This document shows positions 1 through 7,721 of a DNA stretch of 64,000 bases, piece by piece (the stretch's first letter is position 1; each line of letters starts with the position of its first letter). The DNA is from CATOSP01 sp034422355 (lineage in GTDB: Bacteria; Chloroflexota; Dehalococcoidia; Lucifugimonadales; UBA3495): the NCBI GenBank assembly GCA_034422355.1, contig DAOUJS010000046.1, forward strand, positions 124,001-188,000. The letters run 5' to 3'. The position numbers were made by a program, and so were the translations under genes. The notes beneath the pieces are model-generated. The model did not search any database. It was not told the origin of the DNA and saw only the letters and a list, made by a program, of their open reading frames with translations.

Positions 1-765
1 GTCCCGGCCCTGCTCCATGAACTCCTCTGCCATCGAGCATCCGGCATAGGGAGCGATGTACTGGAGGGGCGCCGAGTCGGAGGCGCCGGCGTTGACTACA
101 ATAGTGTGTGCCAGGGCATCGTGCTCCTCCAGGGTGGTGACTACCTGGGCGACCTTGCCCTGTTTCTGCCCGATGGCCACGTAGATGCAGATCAAATCCC
201 CGCCACGCTGGTTGATAATGGAGTCGAGGGCGATGGCAGTCTTGCCCGTGGAACGGTCGCCGATGATGAGTTCCCGCTGGCCCCGGCCTATGGGAATCAT
301 CGAGTCAATGGCCTTGATACCCGTTTGGACCGGGGTGTCCACCGACTGGCGCACTACCACGTTGGGGGCGGTGCGCTCCACGGGACGGGTGGCCGTGGAG
401 TTGACGGGGCCTCTGCCGTCCAGGGGACGGCCTACCGGGTCCACTACCCGCCCTACGAGGGCTTCACCGACGGGCACTTCAATGATTCTCCCTGTGGAGC
501 GGACCCGGTCACCTTCCTTGACCGCGTTTGGGTCGCCCAGGATGGCGGCTCCCACAAGGTCGGACTCCAGGTTAAGCGCCAAGCCAACCACGTCGTTGCC
601 GAAGTCCAGAAGCTCGTTTGACCGGACACCCTGCAACCCCTGGATGCTGGCGATTCCGTCGCCCACCTGGACCACGGTCCCAACGTCAACAAGGCTCAGG
701 TCTCCAGCGAACTCTTCGATCTGCCGTTTGATTAGCGATACGATCTCCTGTCCTCTAATCGCCAT
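1..765 (-). CDS. atpA: F-type ATP synthase subunit alpha, N-terminal 255 residues (truncated by window edge)
   Basis: Alpha subunit of the F1 catalytic hexamer, which binds non-catalytic nucleotide at the membrane-attached ATP synthase. The frame reads from an ATG at 765 and is still open at base 1. The start MAIRGQEIVSLIKRQIEEF, the beta-barrel domain and the P-loop GDRSTGKT (about residue 170) are typical of alpha. A GGGGGAGA Shine-Dalgarno site lies just upstream, inside the end of atpH, which overlaps by 11 bases. It is the last gene visible of the minus-strand atp operon; atpG and atpD would lie left of the window. Confidence 0.96.
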   Translation of the reverse strand, partial: MAIRGQEIVSLIKRQIEEFAGDLSLVDVGTVVQVGDGIASIQGLQGVRSNELLDFGNDVVGLALNLESDLVGAAILGDPNAVKEGDRVRSTGRIIEVPVGEALVGRVVDPVGRPLDGRGPVNSTATRPVERTAPNVVVRQSVDTPVQTGIKAIDSMIPIGRGQRELIIGDRSTGKTAIALDSIINQRGGDLICIYVAIGQKQGKVAQVVTTLEEHDALAHTIVVNAGASDSAPLQYIAPYAGCSMAEEFMEQGRD

Positions 766-1339
766 CAGTATCTCCCCCTCGCCCGGATGAGAACCCGGGC
801 CCAATCACGGCCGAATGCATTTGTTTTCGCAGTAACTCCAGCCGGGACCGGGTGCTGCCGTCGAGCAGTTGATCGCCGATCTGGATGACGATGCCGCCGA
901 TGATGGACTCGTCCACTTGGGTTGAGACCACCACCTCTCGCCGGGTCAGGTCAGAAATAAAGCGGGTGATCCGCTCGAGTTGGTCGTCGGTCAAGGGAAC
1001 CGCGGAAGTTACCCCAACCCTCTGGCGCCCTCGGTGGGCGTCGAGAAGCTCTGTATAGTCCTCAAGGATGCCCCCGGCCAGGTCTGCCTGCCCCCGGACC
1101 ACCAGGACGTGAACCAGGTTGCGCACCAGGGAGTGGACATCCCGCAGGACAGCGTCGATGGCCCGGTTTTTCTGCTCCAGTGGCACCTCGGCGTGGTTCA
1201 GAAAAGCCCGGAACTCCGGATCCTGGACTACTTGGTCAACCAACTGAAGGTCAACAGCCCATTGATCGAGTTGTTCCTGCTCGCGGGCCAACTCGAAGAT
1301 GGCCTGGGCGTACCGTTTTCCGGAGACACGGCCTGGCAT
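755..1339 (-). CDS. atpH: F-type ATP synthase subunit delta
   Basis: Delta (OSCP-like) stalk subunit, 194 aa, which joins the b-subunit peripheral stalk to the top of the F1 alpha subunits. The N-terminal helical domain starts GKRYAQAIFELAREQ, a family hallmark. The C-terminal part has the conserved pattern VDESIIGGIVIQIGDQLLDGS. It lies between atpF (6-bp gap) and atpA (11-bp overlap), the canonical bacterial order. Length is slightly above the usual 175-185 aa because of a glycine/aspartate-rich tail (GRGGDTDGD). Confidence 0.95.
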   Translation of the reverse strand: MPGRVSGKRYAQAIFELAREQEQLDQWAVDLQLVDQVVQDPEFRAFLNHAEVPLEQKNRAIDAVLRDVHSLVRNLVHVLVVRGQADLAGGILEDYTELLDAHRGRQRVGVTSAVPLTDDQLERITRFISDLTRREVVVSTQVDESIIGGIVIQIGDQLLDGSTRSRLELLRKQMHSAVIGPGFSSGRGGDTDGD

Positions 1340-1345
1340 AGGCTT

Positions 1346-1846
1346 CTAATTCCTCCGGAGATCCGAGCCCTCTTCCAGGACCTGAGCGATCAGGTCCTCG
1401 TGGGCCTGCGGGTCGAGGGTCCGCCCAATGACCCGTTCCGCAGCGGATATGGCCAGTTCGCCGAAGTTGGAGCGCACCTCTTCAATGGCGGCATCCCGCT
1501 CCCGCTGGATGTCGGCACGGGCGCGCAGCACGAAGGCTTCGGCTTCTTGGCGCGCGCGCTCCATTTCTTCGGCGCGATACCGTTCGGCAGCCTCGCGGGT
1601 CTGGTCCAGTAAACGCTGTCCCTGCTGACGAGCTTCGTTCAACGCCTCCTCGACCGCTTCCCGGGACGAGGCGGCTTCCTGCCGGGCCTGATCGGCGGCT
1701 TCCAGGCTCTCGCGGATGCGCTCTGCCCGCTGGTCCATTAGCCGGACCAGCGGCCTATACGCGAACACGGAGAGTATTCCCAGCAGGATAAGGAAGTTGA
1801 CCAGATAGGCGATCAGGCTGGGAATGTTTACTCCTAAATCCGTCAT
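1346..1846 (-). CDS. atpF: F-type ATP synthase subunit b
   Basis: Peripheral-stalk b subunit, 166 aa. One N-terminal membrane helix (about residues 10-29, LIAYLVNFLILLGILSVFAY) is followed by a long charged heptad-rich helix, about residues 35-140, rich in E, R, A and Q, and ending in the delta-binding segment ISAAERVIGRTLD. Start codon ATG lies one base after the atpE stop (TGACATG), indicating translational coupling. Neighbours and length fit a single-b bacterial FoF1 complex. Confidence 0.95.
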   Translation of the reverse strand: MTDLGVNIPSLIAYLVNFLILLGILSVFAYRPLVRLMDQRAERIRESLEAADQARQEAASSREAVEEALNEARQQGQRLLDQTREAAERYRAEEMERARQEAEAFVLRARADIQRERDAAIEEVRSNFGELAISAAERVIGRTLDPQAHEDLIAQVLEEGSDLRRN

Positions 1847-1847
1847 G

Positions 1848-2102
1848 TCAGACCACGAACAACAGGATTACAGCGACGATCAACGCGTAGATGCCCAGCG
1901 CTTCGGCGAAGGCAATGGCGAGGATCATGTTGGTGGTTATGGAACCGGCTGCCTCCGGGTTCCGGCCAATGGCGTTCATCGCCCCGGAGCCAATGATACC
2001 TATACCCACGCCGGGGCCGACTACCCCGAGTGCGATTGCGATACCGGCTGCGAGATATTTGGCCCCGTCCGTCGTGAGCGCCTGCAAAAGGAGCAGATCC
2101 AT
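1848..2102 (-). CDS. atpE: F-type ATP synthase subunit c (proton ring)
   Basis: 84-aa proteolipid of the rotor ring. Two membrane helices flank the polar loop AIGRNPEAAG. The ion-binding glutamate sits in AFAEALGIY of helix 2. The sodium-type signature (a Gln in helix 1 and Ser after the Glu) is absent: helix 1 has Ile and the residue after Glu is Ala, so a proton-driven ring is inferred. A strong AGGAGGT Shine-Dalgarno site precedes the ATG, fitting the high stoichiometry of c. It follows atpB after 138 bases. Confidence 0.96.
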   Translation of the reverse strand: MDLLLLQALTTDGAKYLAAGIAIALGVVGPGVGIGIIGSGAMNAIGRNPEAAGSITTNMILAIAFAEALGIYALIVAVILLFVV

Positions 2103-2240
2103 TCCCGTTAGACCTCCTAAAGTCTCCTAGTCTTTTTGTAACCTGTCCCAAGCCGTACCCATAGCCGCCGACGATTAGCTGCCGGGTAGTCTATCGGTCC
2201 CGTTATGGTCATTCCGATCAGGCCTGGTCCATTGCCTGGG

Positions 2241-3278
2241 CTAGTGCTCCTCGTGGCTGACGGCCACGGAGAGGAATACCAAGGTCAGCGCAGAGAATAT
2301 GATTGCCTGAATCAGACCTACAAGCAGTTCCAGCCCGAACACCAGCTGTGTTGCCACGAAGGGCACCAGGAAGGTGATCATCACTACCAGAATCTCTCCG
2401 GCGGTCATGTTGCCGAACAACCGGAAAGTGAAGCTGACTATCCGTACTAACTCGCTGATCAACTCCAGGAACCCAACGAACACGTCTATCAGCCCCGAAG
2501 GCCGAAGCCGGACGAGATTTCCAAAGGCGAAGAACTTCTTGAGGTAACCGAACCCGTGGGAACGAAAGCCCCAGTATTCTACGAAGGCGAAGGAGACTAG
2601 GGCCAGTGCCAGGGGCATGTTCAGGTCTGTTCCTGCCGACCGCACCAGGTGGGCCTTCAGCTCTCCATCCTGTACAAATCCCATGAACTGGTAGAAGGGT
2701 AACAGGGCCAACCAGGCATTGAACAGGACAAAGAAAAATATGGTGGCCACCACGGGAAAGGCCCTGCGGCCCATCTCCCGCCCAACCACACTCTCGCAAA
2801 AGTTAATCGCGGCTTCGAGCAGGGTTTCTACCAGGGCCTGGAAGCGACCGGGGACCAGGCTCTTCTTTCCAGCCCCGGCAACGAAGAAAATGATGATGAT
2901 GATGGTTGCAATCCACGAGGATAGAAGGGTGTTGGTTATTGCGAACTTTGTGAGGCCCAGGGGCTTGCTGTGGTGGGCTTCCTTGCTGTCCTTGGTCTCG
3001 TGGCCGGCATCGGCCGGTTTGGCGTCATGGCCCTTGTCGGATGACTCGGCCGCTGCGGGCTTGTCGTTGGACTGGACTAACCCAAGGTGGTAGTCGCGGG
3101 TGGAAGCGGGAAAGATGGGTTGGGGGGGGAGGTGAATCTCAGGCTTGGAAAGAAAGCCATCGCCCAAGCCGAACATCTTGGAGCCGATGGCCCCGAATAT
3201 AAACCCCACGACCAGAAGGACCAACAGGCCCACCCCGGCCAAAATCAACAACTGTTTGGCCCCTGCGCTGGCAGGCAC
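2241..3278 (-). CDS. atpB: F-type ATP synthase subunit a with extended, charged N-terminal region
   Basis: 345-aa Fo a subunit forming the proton half-channels beside the c ring. The essential arginine lies in SFTFRLFGNMTAGE, about residue 283, and the C-terminal helices are typical. The protein is roughly 70-100 aa longer than most bacterial a subunits: after a first membrane helix (about 8-32) there is a hydrophilic insert, residues about 70-106, rich in Lys, Asp, Glu, Ala and His, before the next helix (SSWIATIIIIIFFVAG). The GTG start overlaps the stop of the upstream gene (TAGTG). Confidence 0.94.
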   Translation of the reverse strand: MPASAGAKQLLILAGVGLLVLLVVGFIFGAIGSKMFGLGDGFLSKPEIHLPPQPIFPASTRDYHLGLVQSNDKPAAAESSDKGHDAKPADAGHETKDSKEAHHSKPLGLTKFAITNTLLSSWIATIIIIIFFVAGAGKKSLVPGRFQALVETLLEAAINFCESVVGREMGRRAFPVVATIFFFVLFNAWLALLPFYQFMGFVQDGELKAHLVRSAGTDLNMPLALALVSFAFVEYWGFRSHGFGYLKKFFAFGNLVRLRPSGLIDVFVGFLELISELVRIVSFTFRLFGNMTAGEILVVMITFLVPFVATQLVFGLELLVGLIQAIIFSALTLVFLSVAVSHEEH

Positions 3279-3574
3279 TAGTCGTCGCTCTGCTGCTGGG
3301 AACGCGGGTCCTCAGCGGTCCCCGGCCTGGTATGGGGCGGCGTTCTCAGACTGTGCCTGCTACCGTACAGGAGAGGGTAAACCATCTTATAAAGACCCCA
3401 GAATGCCACGATGCTTCCCAATATCACGCCCAGGAGGGTGAAGATTGGAATCGTCCCCGCGATCCTGTCCAGCCAGAAGCCGGCCACTACACCTATCACG
3501 ATGCAGAGGGCTACATACCAGCCCAAGCCGGCCAATCGCAGGGCCAGAACCCACCAATTCATCCTCGCCGCCAA
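3278..3574 (-). CDS. AtpZ/AtpI-family small membrane protein at the head of the atp operon
   Basis: 98-aa protein with two predicted membrane helices (about residues 13-33 and 42-66) separated by a short LDRIAGTIP loop, the AtpZ/AtpI pattern. These proteins help assemble the c ring or carry magnesium/calcium. The start is either TTG at 3574 or ATG at 3562; neither has a convincing Shine-Dalgarno site. The C-terminal tail (LRTPPHTRPGT and following) is translated from a copy of the dispersed palindromic repeat found elsewhere in this window, so the original C-terminus was probably shorter. It overlaps atpB by one base. Confidence 0.8.
   Translation of the reverse strand: MAARMNWWVLALRLAGLGWYVALCIVIGVVAGFWLDRIAGTIPIFTLLGVILGSIVAFWGLYKMVYPLLYGSRHSLRTPPHTRPGTAEDPRSQQQSDD
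3310..3349 (-). repeat. Dispersed palindromic repeat, copy 1 (inside the 3' end of the atpZ/I-like gene)
   Basis: Reading the minus strand, the copy begins CTGAGAACGCCGCCCCATAC and continues through GGCCGGGG. It matches the other copies at 3688, 4326, 4444, 4596, 5224, 7634 and 14687. This copy supplies the last codons of the upstream coding frame. Confidence 0.7.
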
Positions 3575-3687
3575 ACGGTAGGGATATTAGCATCGTGGTT
3601 TGCAAAAAGTCAAACAGCCTTTTGGCTACGAATCCCGGATGTCGAGGGACGTAAAGCGGCTATCTGGAAACGCTGATCCTCACCGGT

Positions 3688-3726
3688 TGCTCCAGCCCCG
3701 TATCGGGTATGGGGCGATGTTCTCAG
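3688..3726 (-). repeat. Dispersed palindromic repeat, copy 2
   Basis: On the minus strand it starts CTGAGAACATCGCCCCATAC, two differences from the consensus head, then diverges in the GC-rich middle. It lies in the 174-bp gap between the DUF151 gene and the atp operon. Confidence 0.6.
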
Positions 3727-3748
3727 TGGACCAGTATAAACGCGCGGC

Positions 3749-4309
3749 TTACCGGCCCGGCTGCTGTTTTCCGAAATCTTCCAGGTCCAGGCTGTCGATG
3801 AAGTCGGTGAATGCTGACATTCGCTGCAACTCTTCCTCATTCACCTCGGCAGGTTTTTCCGCGGACTCGCTCTGTGCCTCTTGCTCAGTGATGGGTTTGC
3901 CTGTTTCTTTGTCCAACAGGATTCCTGCTTTGTCCAGCACTGATTCCTCAGCGTAGATGGGCACCTTTGCCCGGACCGCCAGGGCTACGGCGTCACTGGG
4001 GCGGCAGTCGATCTCCTTCGACTCGCCATTGGCCTGGATTGTAATCTTGGCGTAGAAGGTATCATTCTGCAGGTCATTAACGAGGATATGGTTCACTGAC
4101 CCTCCGAGCGTGTCGATAACAGTCCGCAGAAGGTCGTGGGTCAGTGGACGCGGCACACTGAGGTCTTGGAGTTTGACCGCGATGGCGTCTGCCTCGGCAG
4201 GTCCTATCCAGATGGGCAAATAACGATCGGCGTCCTTCTCCTTAAGGAGCACCACCCTTTGGTAGTTCATTGGGCTGACCCGGATGCTATCGATGGACAT
4301 CTCAAGCAT
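3749..4309 (-). CDS. Bifunctional nuclease family protein (DUF151)
   Basis: 186-aa soluble protein. Residues about 5-135 match the DUF151/BFN fold: YLPIWIGPAEADAIA, TLGGSVNHILVNDLQNDTFYA and the conserved CRPSDAVALAVRAKVPI. Members of this family have been reported as DNase/RNase-like or stress-response factors; the molecular role here is not provable from sequence. A charged C-terminal tail (about 140-186) is unlike the core. It stands alone on the minus strand between two repeat-bearing gaps. Confidence 0.85.
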   Translation of the reverse strand: MLEMSIDSIRVSPMNYQRVVLLKEKDADRYLPIWIGPAEADAIAVKLQDLSVPRPLTHDLLRTVIDTLGGSVNHILVNDLQNDTFYAKITIQANGESKEIDCRPSDAVALAVRAKVPIYAEESVLDKAGILLDKETGKPITEQEAQSESAEKPAEVNEEELQRMSAFTDFIDSLDLEDFGKQQPGR

Positions 4310-4325
4310 TGACGCCGCCTCCCGT

Positions 4326-4380
4326 CTGAGAACGCCGTCCCATACCCGGCATGGGGCCGGAGCAGTTGTTGAGGTTCCGC
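4326..4380 (+). repeat. Dispersed palindromic repeat, copy 3
   Basis: Begins CTGAGAACGCCGTCCCATAC, followed by GGGGCCGGAGC. First of three copies in the 361-bp gene-free stretch 4310-4670. Confidence 0.7.
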
Positions 4381-4443
4381 GTTCCTAGCCGAAATTTGCC
4401 CAATTGTATTCCGCCCCGAAATTCGATGTCAACCCAAATTCCG

Positions 4444-4495
4444 CTGAGAACGCCGCCCCATACCGGGCCGGAGGCCGGAATGGCCGCTTGGGATA
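4444..4495 (+). repeat. Dispersed palindromic repeat, copy 4
   Basis: Begins CTGAGAACGCCGCCCCATAC, then GGGCCGGAGGCCGGAATGGC, close to the family consensus. Same gap as copies 3 and 5; this gap holds no gene I can support. Confidence 0.75.
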
Positions 4496-4595
4496 CACGT
4501 TTCCGGAGGATCGCCGAAAGCATTCAGGCCTGGACAGACATTCTGTCCAGGCCTGTAAATGCCGGATGTGCTCCTGGCCTCTCAACTGGATACCG

Positions 4596-4660
4596 CTGAG
4601 AACGCCGGCCCGTACCGGGCCGGGGCCGGAATGGCCGTTGAGGGTCCGCTTCCCAGTGGG
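4596..4660 (+). repeat. Dispersed palindromic repeat, copy 5
   Basis: Begins CTGAGAACGCCGGCCCGTAC, then GGCCGGAATGGCCGTTGAGG and a tail GGTCCGCTTCCCAGTGGG, which is roughly the inverse of the CTGAGAA head. The tail suggests the full unit is about 65-75 bp with inverted ends. Confidence 0.75.
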
Positions 4661-4670
4661 AAACCCGGGT

Positions 4671-5210
4671 CTAGTCTTCCTCTTCGTGACGGAAGTCATT
4701 GTCGCTGCGGTAGGCCCCGCTCGAGACAGCCGTTTCCTGCACCAGTTGGTCAATGCCCTTTCGCACCGATGCAGAGATGGAGTTTATCTGTTTTTCCAAC
4801 GCCCTCAGGCTGCGCAAGGCGTAGGCGTCTGCCTCGGCCATGCGGGCCTTCGCCTCCCTCTCACACTGTGACAGTATACGGCTGGCCCGCTCCTCGGCGT
4901 CAGCGACGGTCTCATCGGCCAACTGTTGGGCCCGGGCCGTGACTTCACTGGAGTATACGCGCTCCCTGTAGTCGTCCTCCGCCCTGGCCTTGGTGCGCCG
5001 GGCGTCGGATAGTGCCTGGTTGAGGATGAAGTCCTTTTGGGACAATACTTCCTCGGATGCCTTCACCTCCTGGGGTATGGCCAGGCGCAGTTGGTCCAAC
5101 AATTCCAGGGTCTTGGTTTTGTCGATCAAGATGTTGCCGCTCACCGGCACCACCTTGCTGGTCTCGATCAGGGACTCCAGTCTATCGATGGTATTTATAA
5201 GATCAATCAT
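4671..5210 (-). CDS. Coiled-coil protein (ATP-synthase-b-like/DivIVA-like), cytoplasmic
   Basis: 179 aa with no membrane segment. Residues about 50-160 form a long heptad-rich helix with many Ala, Glu, Arg and Gln (SEEVLSQKDFILNQALSDAR, then ADAEERASRILSQCEREAKA). Such proteins beside coaD/rsmD are often named ATP synthase subunit B-like or DivIVA-like, but without a membrane anchor the first name is doubtful. The N-terminal part carries IDRLESLIETSKVVP. Function unknown; a scaffold or division role is only a guess. Confidence 0.7.
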   Translation of the reverse strand: MIDLINTIDRLESLIETSKVVPVSGNILIDKTKTLELLDQLRLAIPQEVKASEEVLSQKDFILNQALSDARRTKARAEDDYRERVYSSEVTARAQQLADETVADAEERASRILSQCEREAKARMAEADAYALRSLRALEKQINSISASVRKGIDQLVQETAVSSGAYRSDNDFRHEEED

Positions 5211-5223
5211 AACTCCTCTTCTC

Positions 5224-5276
5224 CTGAGAACGCCGCCCCATACCCGGCAGGGGGCCGGAGCGGTCGTCTGGGATCC
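5224..5276 (+). repeat. Dispersed palindromic repeat, copy 6
   Basis: Begins CTGAGAACGCCGCCCCATAC, then GGGGGCCGGAGC. It occupies the short gap between the coiled-coil gene and coaD. Confidence 0.75.
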
Positions 5277-5299
5277 TGGTTTTCAGGGGATCCCGGCTA

Positions 5300-5782
5300 T
5301 CAGGCCCTTGATGAAAATTTTGAATTGACTGCGTCGACGACGTGAGGAGGCACCATGCCTCGGATATCTCCACCCAGCATGGCAACCTCTTTTATCAGGC
5401 TGGAACTGAGAAACATGTAGTCCAGAGAGGTCATGAAGGAGACCAGGTCTACCTCCGGCGCGAGCCTCCGGTTCATAAACGCCATATCGAACTCATACTC
5501 GAAATCTGAACCGCTGCGCAGCCCGCGGACGATGGTGTTTGCGTCGATCTCCTGCGCGAAGCGCACCACCAGCCCTTGGAACTGGGTGACTTCCACGTTG
5601 GGAATGTCCGCCACGGCCTGCCGGAACAGGTCGATGCGCTCGTCCGTATCGAACAGCAGTTGTTTGGACGGTGTAGCGTACACTCCCACCACCACCTTAT
5701 CGAACAACCTGGATGCCCTCCGGGCCACATCGACATGACCCAGGGTGACGGGGTCGAAACTTCCCGGATAAAGCGCTGTCAA
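5300..5782 (-). CDS. coaD: Phosphopantetheine adenylyltransferase
   Basis: Transfers AMP from ATP to 4'-phosphopantetheine, the penultimate step of coenzyme A synthesis. The nucleotidyltransferase motif TALYPGSFDPVTLGH is at the N-terminus; RGLRSGSDFEYE and the SSLIKEVA signature follow. I chose the TTG at 5782 (LTALYPGSFDP) because it has an AGGGGAAG ribosome site at the right distance and gives the usual 160 aa; an ATG 51 bases further upstream would add a non-homologous extension. Gene order with rsmD just upstream is common in bacteria. Confidence 0.93.
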   Translation of the reverse strand: MTALYPGSFDPVTLGHVDVARRASRLFDKVVVGVYATPSKQLLFDTDERIDLFRQAVADIPNVEVTQFQGLVVRFAQEIDANTIVRGLRSGSDFEYEFDMAFMNRRLAPEVDLVSFMTSLDYMFLSSSLIKEVAMLGGDIRGMVPPHVVDAVNSKFSSRA

Positions 5783-5850
5783 TTCGCTCTTCCCCTGCAA
5801 TGCGGATCCTCTGCAGACACTCCGTCCCCGCACCGGTTGAGGACCCGTTC

Positions 5851-6399
5851 CTAGATGTGCTGATAAAAGTCTACTGCGTTATCACCGTAGCGCCGTTGGG
5901 ACACCAACTCCAGCGGCCCGTATTTCACCTCCAGGCTGAGCCGTTTGGAATGGCCTATGACCACTGTGCTGCCAGGTTCCACCAGGTCTTTCTGCTTTGC
6001 AATGGCATCCAGGACTTCACCTGCGCTTGAAAGGCGGTATGGTGGGTCCATAAGCACCAATCCGTAGGAACCTGGCAGTCCCGGCAGGGCTTCTTCCACT
6101 GCGTTGCAATGGACACCCGCCGCATTGCGGAATCCGGTGGTCTCCAAGTTGCCTCGGATCACCTCGCACTGGCGCTGGCTCCGTTCCACGAAGTCGGCCC
6201 AGTCTGCCCCTCGGCTGAGAGCCTCTATTCCCAGGCTGCCCGACCCGGCGTATAGGTCAAGGATGCGCTGACCCTCGTATTGATAAGGGGCCAGGATATT
6301 GAATATCGCCGCCCTTACCCTCTCTGTGGTTGGACGCGCTCCCCGGGATATGGTCCCCCTCAGGCGGCGTCCCTTGGCCGAACCGGCAACCACTCGCAT
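5851..6399 (-). CDS. rsmD: 16S rRNA (guanine-966-N2)-methyltransferase
   Basis: AdoMet-dependent methyltransferase acting on the 30S subunit. Motif I is ILDLYAGSGSLGIEALSRGA and the catalytic NPPY-like motif IV is MDPPY. The N-terminal MRVVAGSAKGRRLRG is the family start; I placed it at ATG 6399, which has AAGGAG 4 bases upstream, rather than the in-frame ATG 27 bases further out. 182 aa, normal length. It probably forms an operon with coaD (68-bp gap). Confidence 0.93.
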   Translation of the reverse strand: MRVVAGSAKGRRLRGTISRGARPTTERVRAAIFNILAPYQYEGQRILDLYAGSGSLGIEALSRGADWADFVERSQRQCEVIRGNLETTGFRNAAGVHCNAVEEALPGLPGSYGLVLMDPPYRLSSAGEVLDAIAKQKDLVEPGSTVVIGHSKRLSLEVKYGPLELVSQRRYGDNAVDFYQHI

Positions 6400-6713
6400 G
6401 TGGCTCCTTGCGCCGTATTTAAGCACAGCGTCTTGCTATATTGCTATGAAATAAAAGTCGGGATTTCACTACTTTGCGCCGTCTGCCTCGGCGCAAACAC
6501 TCTCGTACCCACATCCTACATCAATGCAGGAATAGAGTCCTTCAATTTGCCCGGTTTAGTCTGCTATACTACCATCCGCGCAGCTAATCCCCCTTTCCTG
6601 ATGGTGAGTCCGGTGGCAGCCCCTTCTCCAGGAAGGGGCCTGGGAGTTCTCCACACCGCTCTGCCGAATCTTCACCCACACGGGGAGAGGGCTCCAGAGG
6701 AACGATAGCCGGC

Positions 6714-7637
6714 ATGGACCTCCGCCAGCGTTTGGCCAGCATCGACCCGGGGCAGGAGACTGTCCTTACTATCGGGGTCTTCGACGGAGTCCATCGAGGC
6801 CACCGGCGCCTGTTGCGGCGTTTGATTGAACTTGCCGGCACGTCCTACACTCCCGCAGTCCTCACTTTTACCAACCACCCCATCACCGTATTGCGGCCTG
6901 GGACTGAAGTTGGTTGTATCACCCCCTTGGACACCAAGATTAAACTGCTCCGGGACCAGGGAATCGACCTTGTGGTGGGACTGGACTTCACTCCCGAGCT
7001 TGCGCAGGTCACGGCTGAAGAATTCACGTCCATTCTTGTGGAAGAGATGCACATGAAGGGGTTGGTTGCTGGCCCGGACTCGGCCATTGGCCGCGACCGC
7101 CGGGGCGACATCAACTTCCTGAAACAGCGGGGGGAGCAGATTGGGTTCTGGGTCGAGTCCGTGGCCCCGGTGGTGTTCGAGGGTGAGCTGGTGAAGAGCC
7201 GCCGCATCCGCTCCGCTCTTGCCGAGGGCGACGTCTACGGTGGCGCCCGGATGATGGACCGCAAGTTCTCCCTTCAGGGCACGGTAGTTTCCGGGCACCG
7301 GCGAGGGCGTACCCTTGGTTTCCCTACCGCCAACCTCGATCTTGCCCCTGGTCTCGCATTGCCCGGAGACGGCATCTATGCGACATGGGCGATCATTGAC
7401 GGGGAACGATTTCCCTCCGCCACCAGCATTGGAGTGCGGCCAACCTTCGACCTGACCGAGCGTTTGGTGGAGGTCTTCATCATAGACTTTGACTCCGACA
7501 TTTATGGGAAGCGGATGGATGTCGAGTTCGTGACCAAGGTGAGGGACCAGGAGACTTTCCCCGGTGTTGATGCCTTGATCGAGCAGATGGGGCGGGACGT
7601 GCATAACTGCCGCACGGCGCTGCGGCAAGACATCTGA
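6714..7637 (+). CDS. ribF: Bifunctional riboflavin kinase / FAD synthetase
   Basis: 307 aa. The N-terminal FAD-synthetase domain has TIGVFDGVHRGHRRLL (nucleotidyltransferase HxGH-like motif, residues about 19-34). The C-terminal riboflavin kinase domain has GRTLGFPTANL and GVRPTFDLTERLVEVFIIDF. It makes FMN and FAD from riboflavin, which suits the many flavoenzymes in this window. Divergently transcribed from rsmD across a 314-bp gap that contains an inexact hairpin (CCCCTTCTCC-AGGA-AGGGG near 6632), but no riboswitch that I can recognise. Confidence 0.95.
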   Translation: MDLRQRLASIDPGQETVLTIGVFDGVHRGHRRLLRRLIELAGTSYTPAVLTFTNHPITVLRPGTEVGCITPLDTKIKLLRDQGIDLVVGLDFTPELAQVTAEEFTSILVEEMHMKGLVAGPDSAIGRDRRGDINFLKQRGEQIGFWVESVAPVVFEGELVKSRRIRSALAEGDVYGGARMMDRKFSLQGTVVSGHRRGRTLGFPTANLDLAPGLALPGDGIYATWAIIDGERFPSATSIGVRPTFDLTERLVEVFIIDFDSDIYGKRMDVEFVTKVRDQETFPGVDALIEQMGRDVHNCRTALRQDI

Positions 7638-7695
7638 GAACATGGCCCCATCACTGCGGACCGGCCGGTATGGCCGTGCAGGGTCCGTCCCCAGT
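7634..7695 (+). repeat. Dispersed palindromic repeat, copy 7
   Basis: Begins CTGAGAACATGGCCCCATCA, then CCGGCCGGTATGGCCGTGC and GGGTCCGTCCCCAGTG, so it shares both head and tail with copy 5. It starts at the ribF stop codon and fills the ribF-tyrS gap. Confidence 0.7.
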
Positions 7696-7721
7696 GAAAG
7701 CGCCGGGTCTGGAGGTCCAGG

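Noticed and set aside
1848..2102. Sodium-type ATP synthase c ring
   Set aside because: The Gln in helix 1 and Ser/Thr after the Glu needed for sodium binding are absent.
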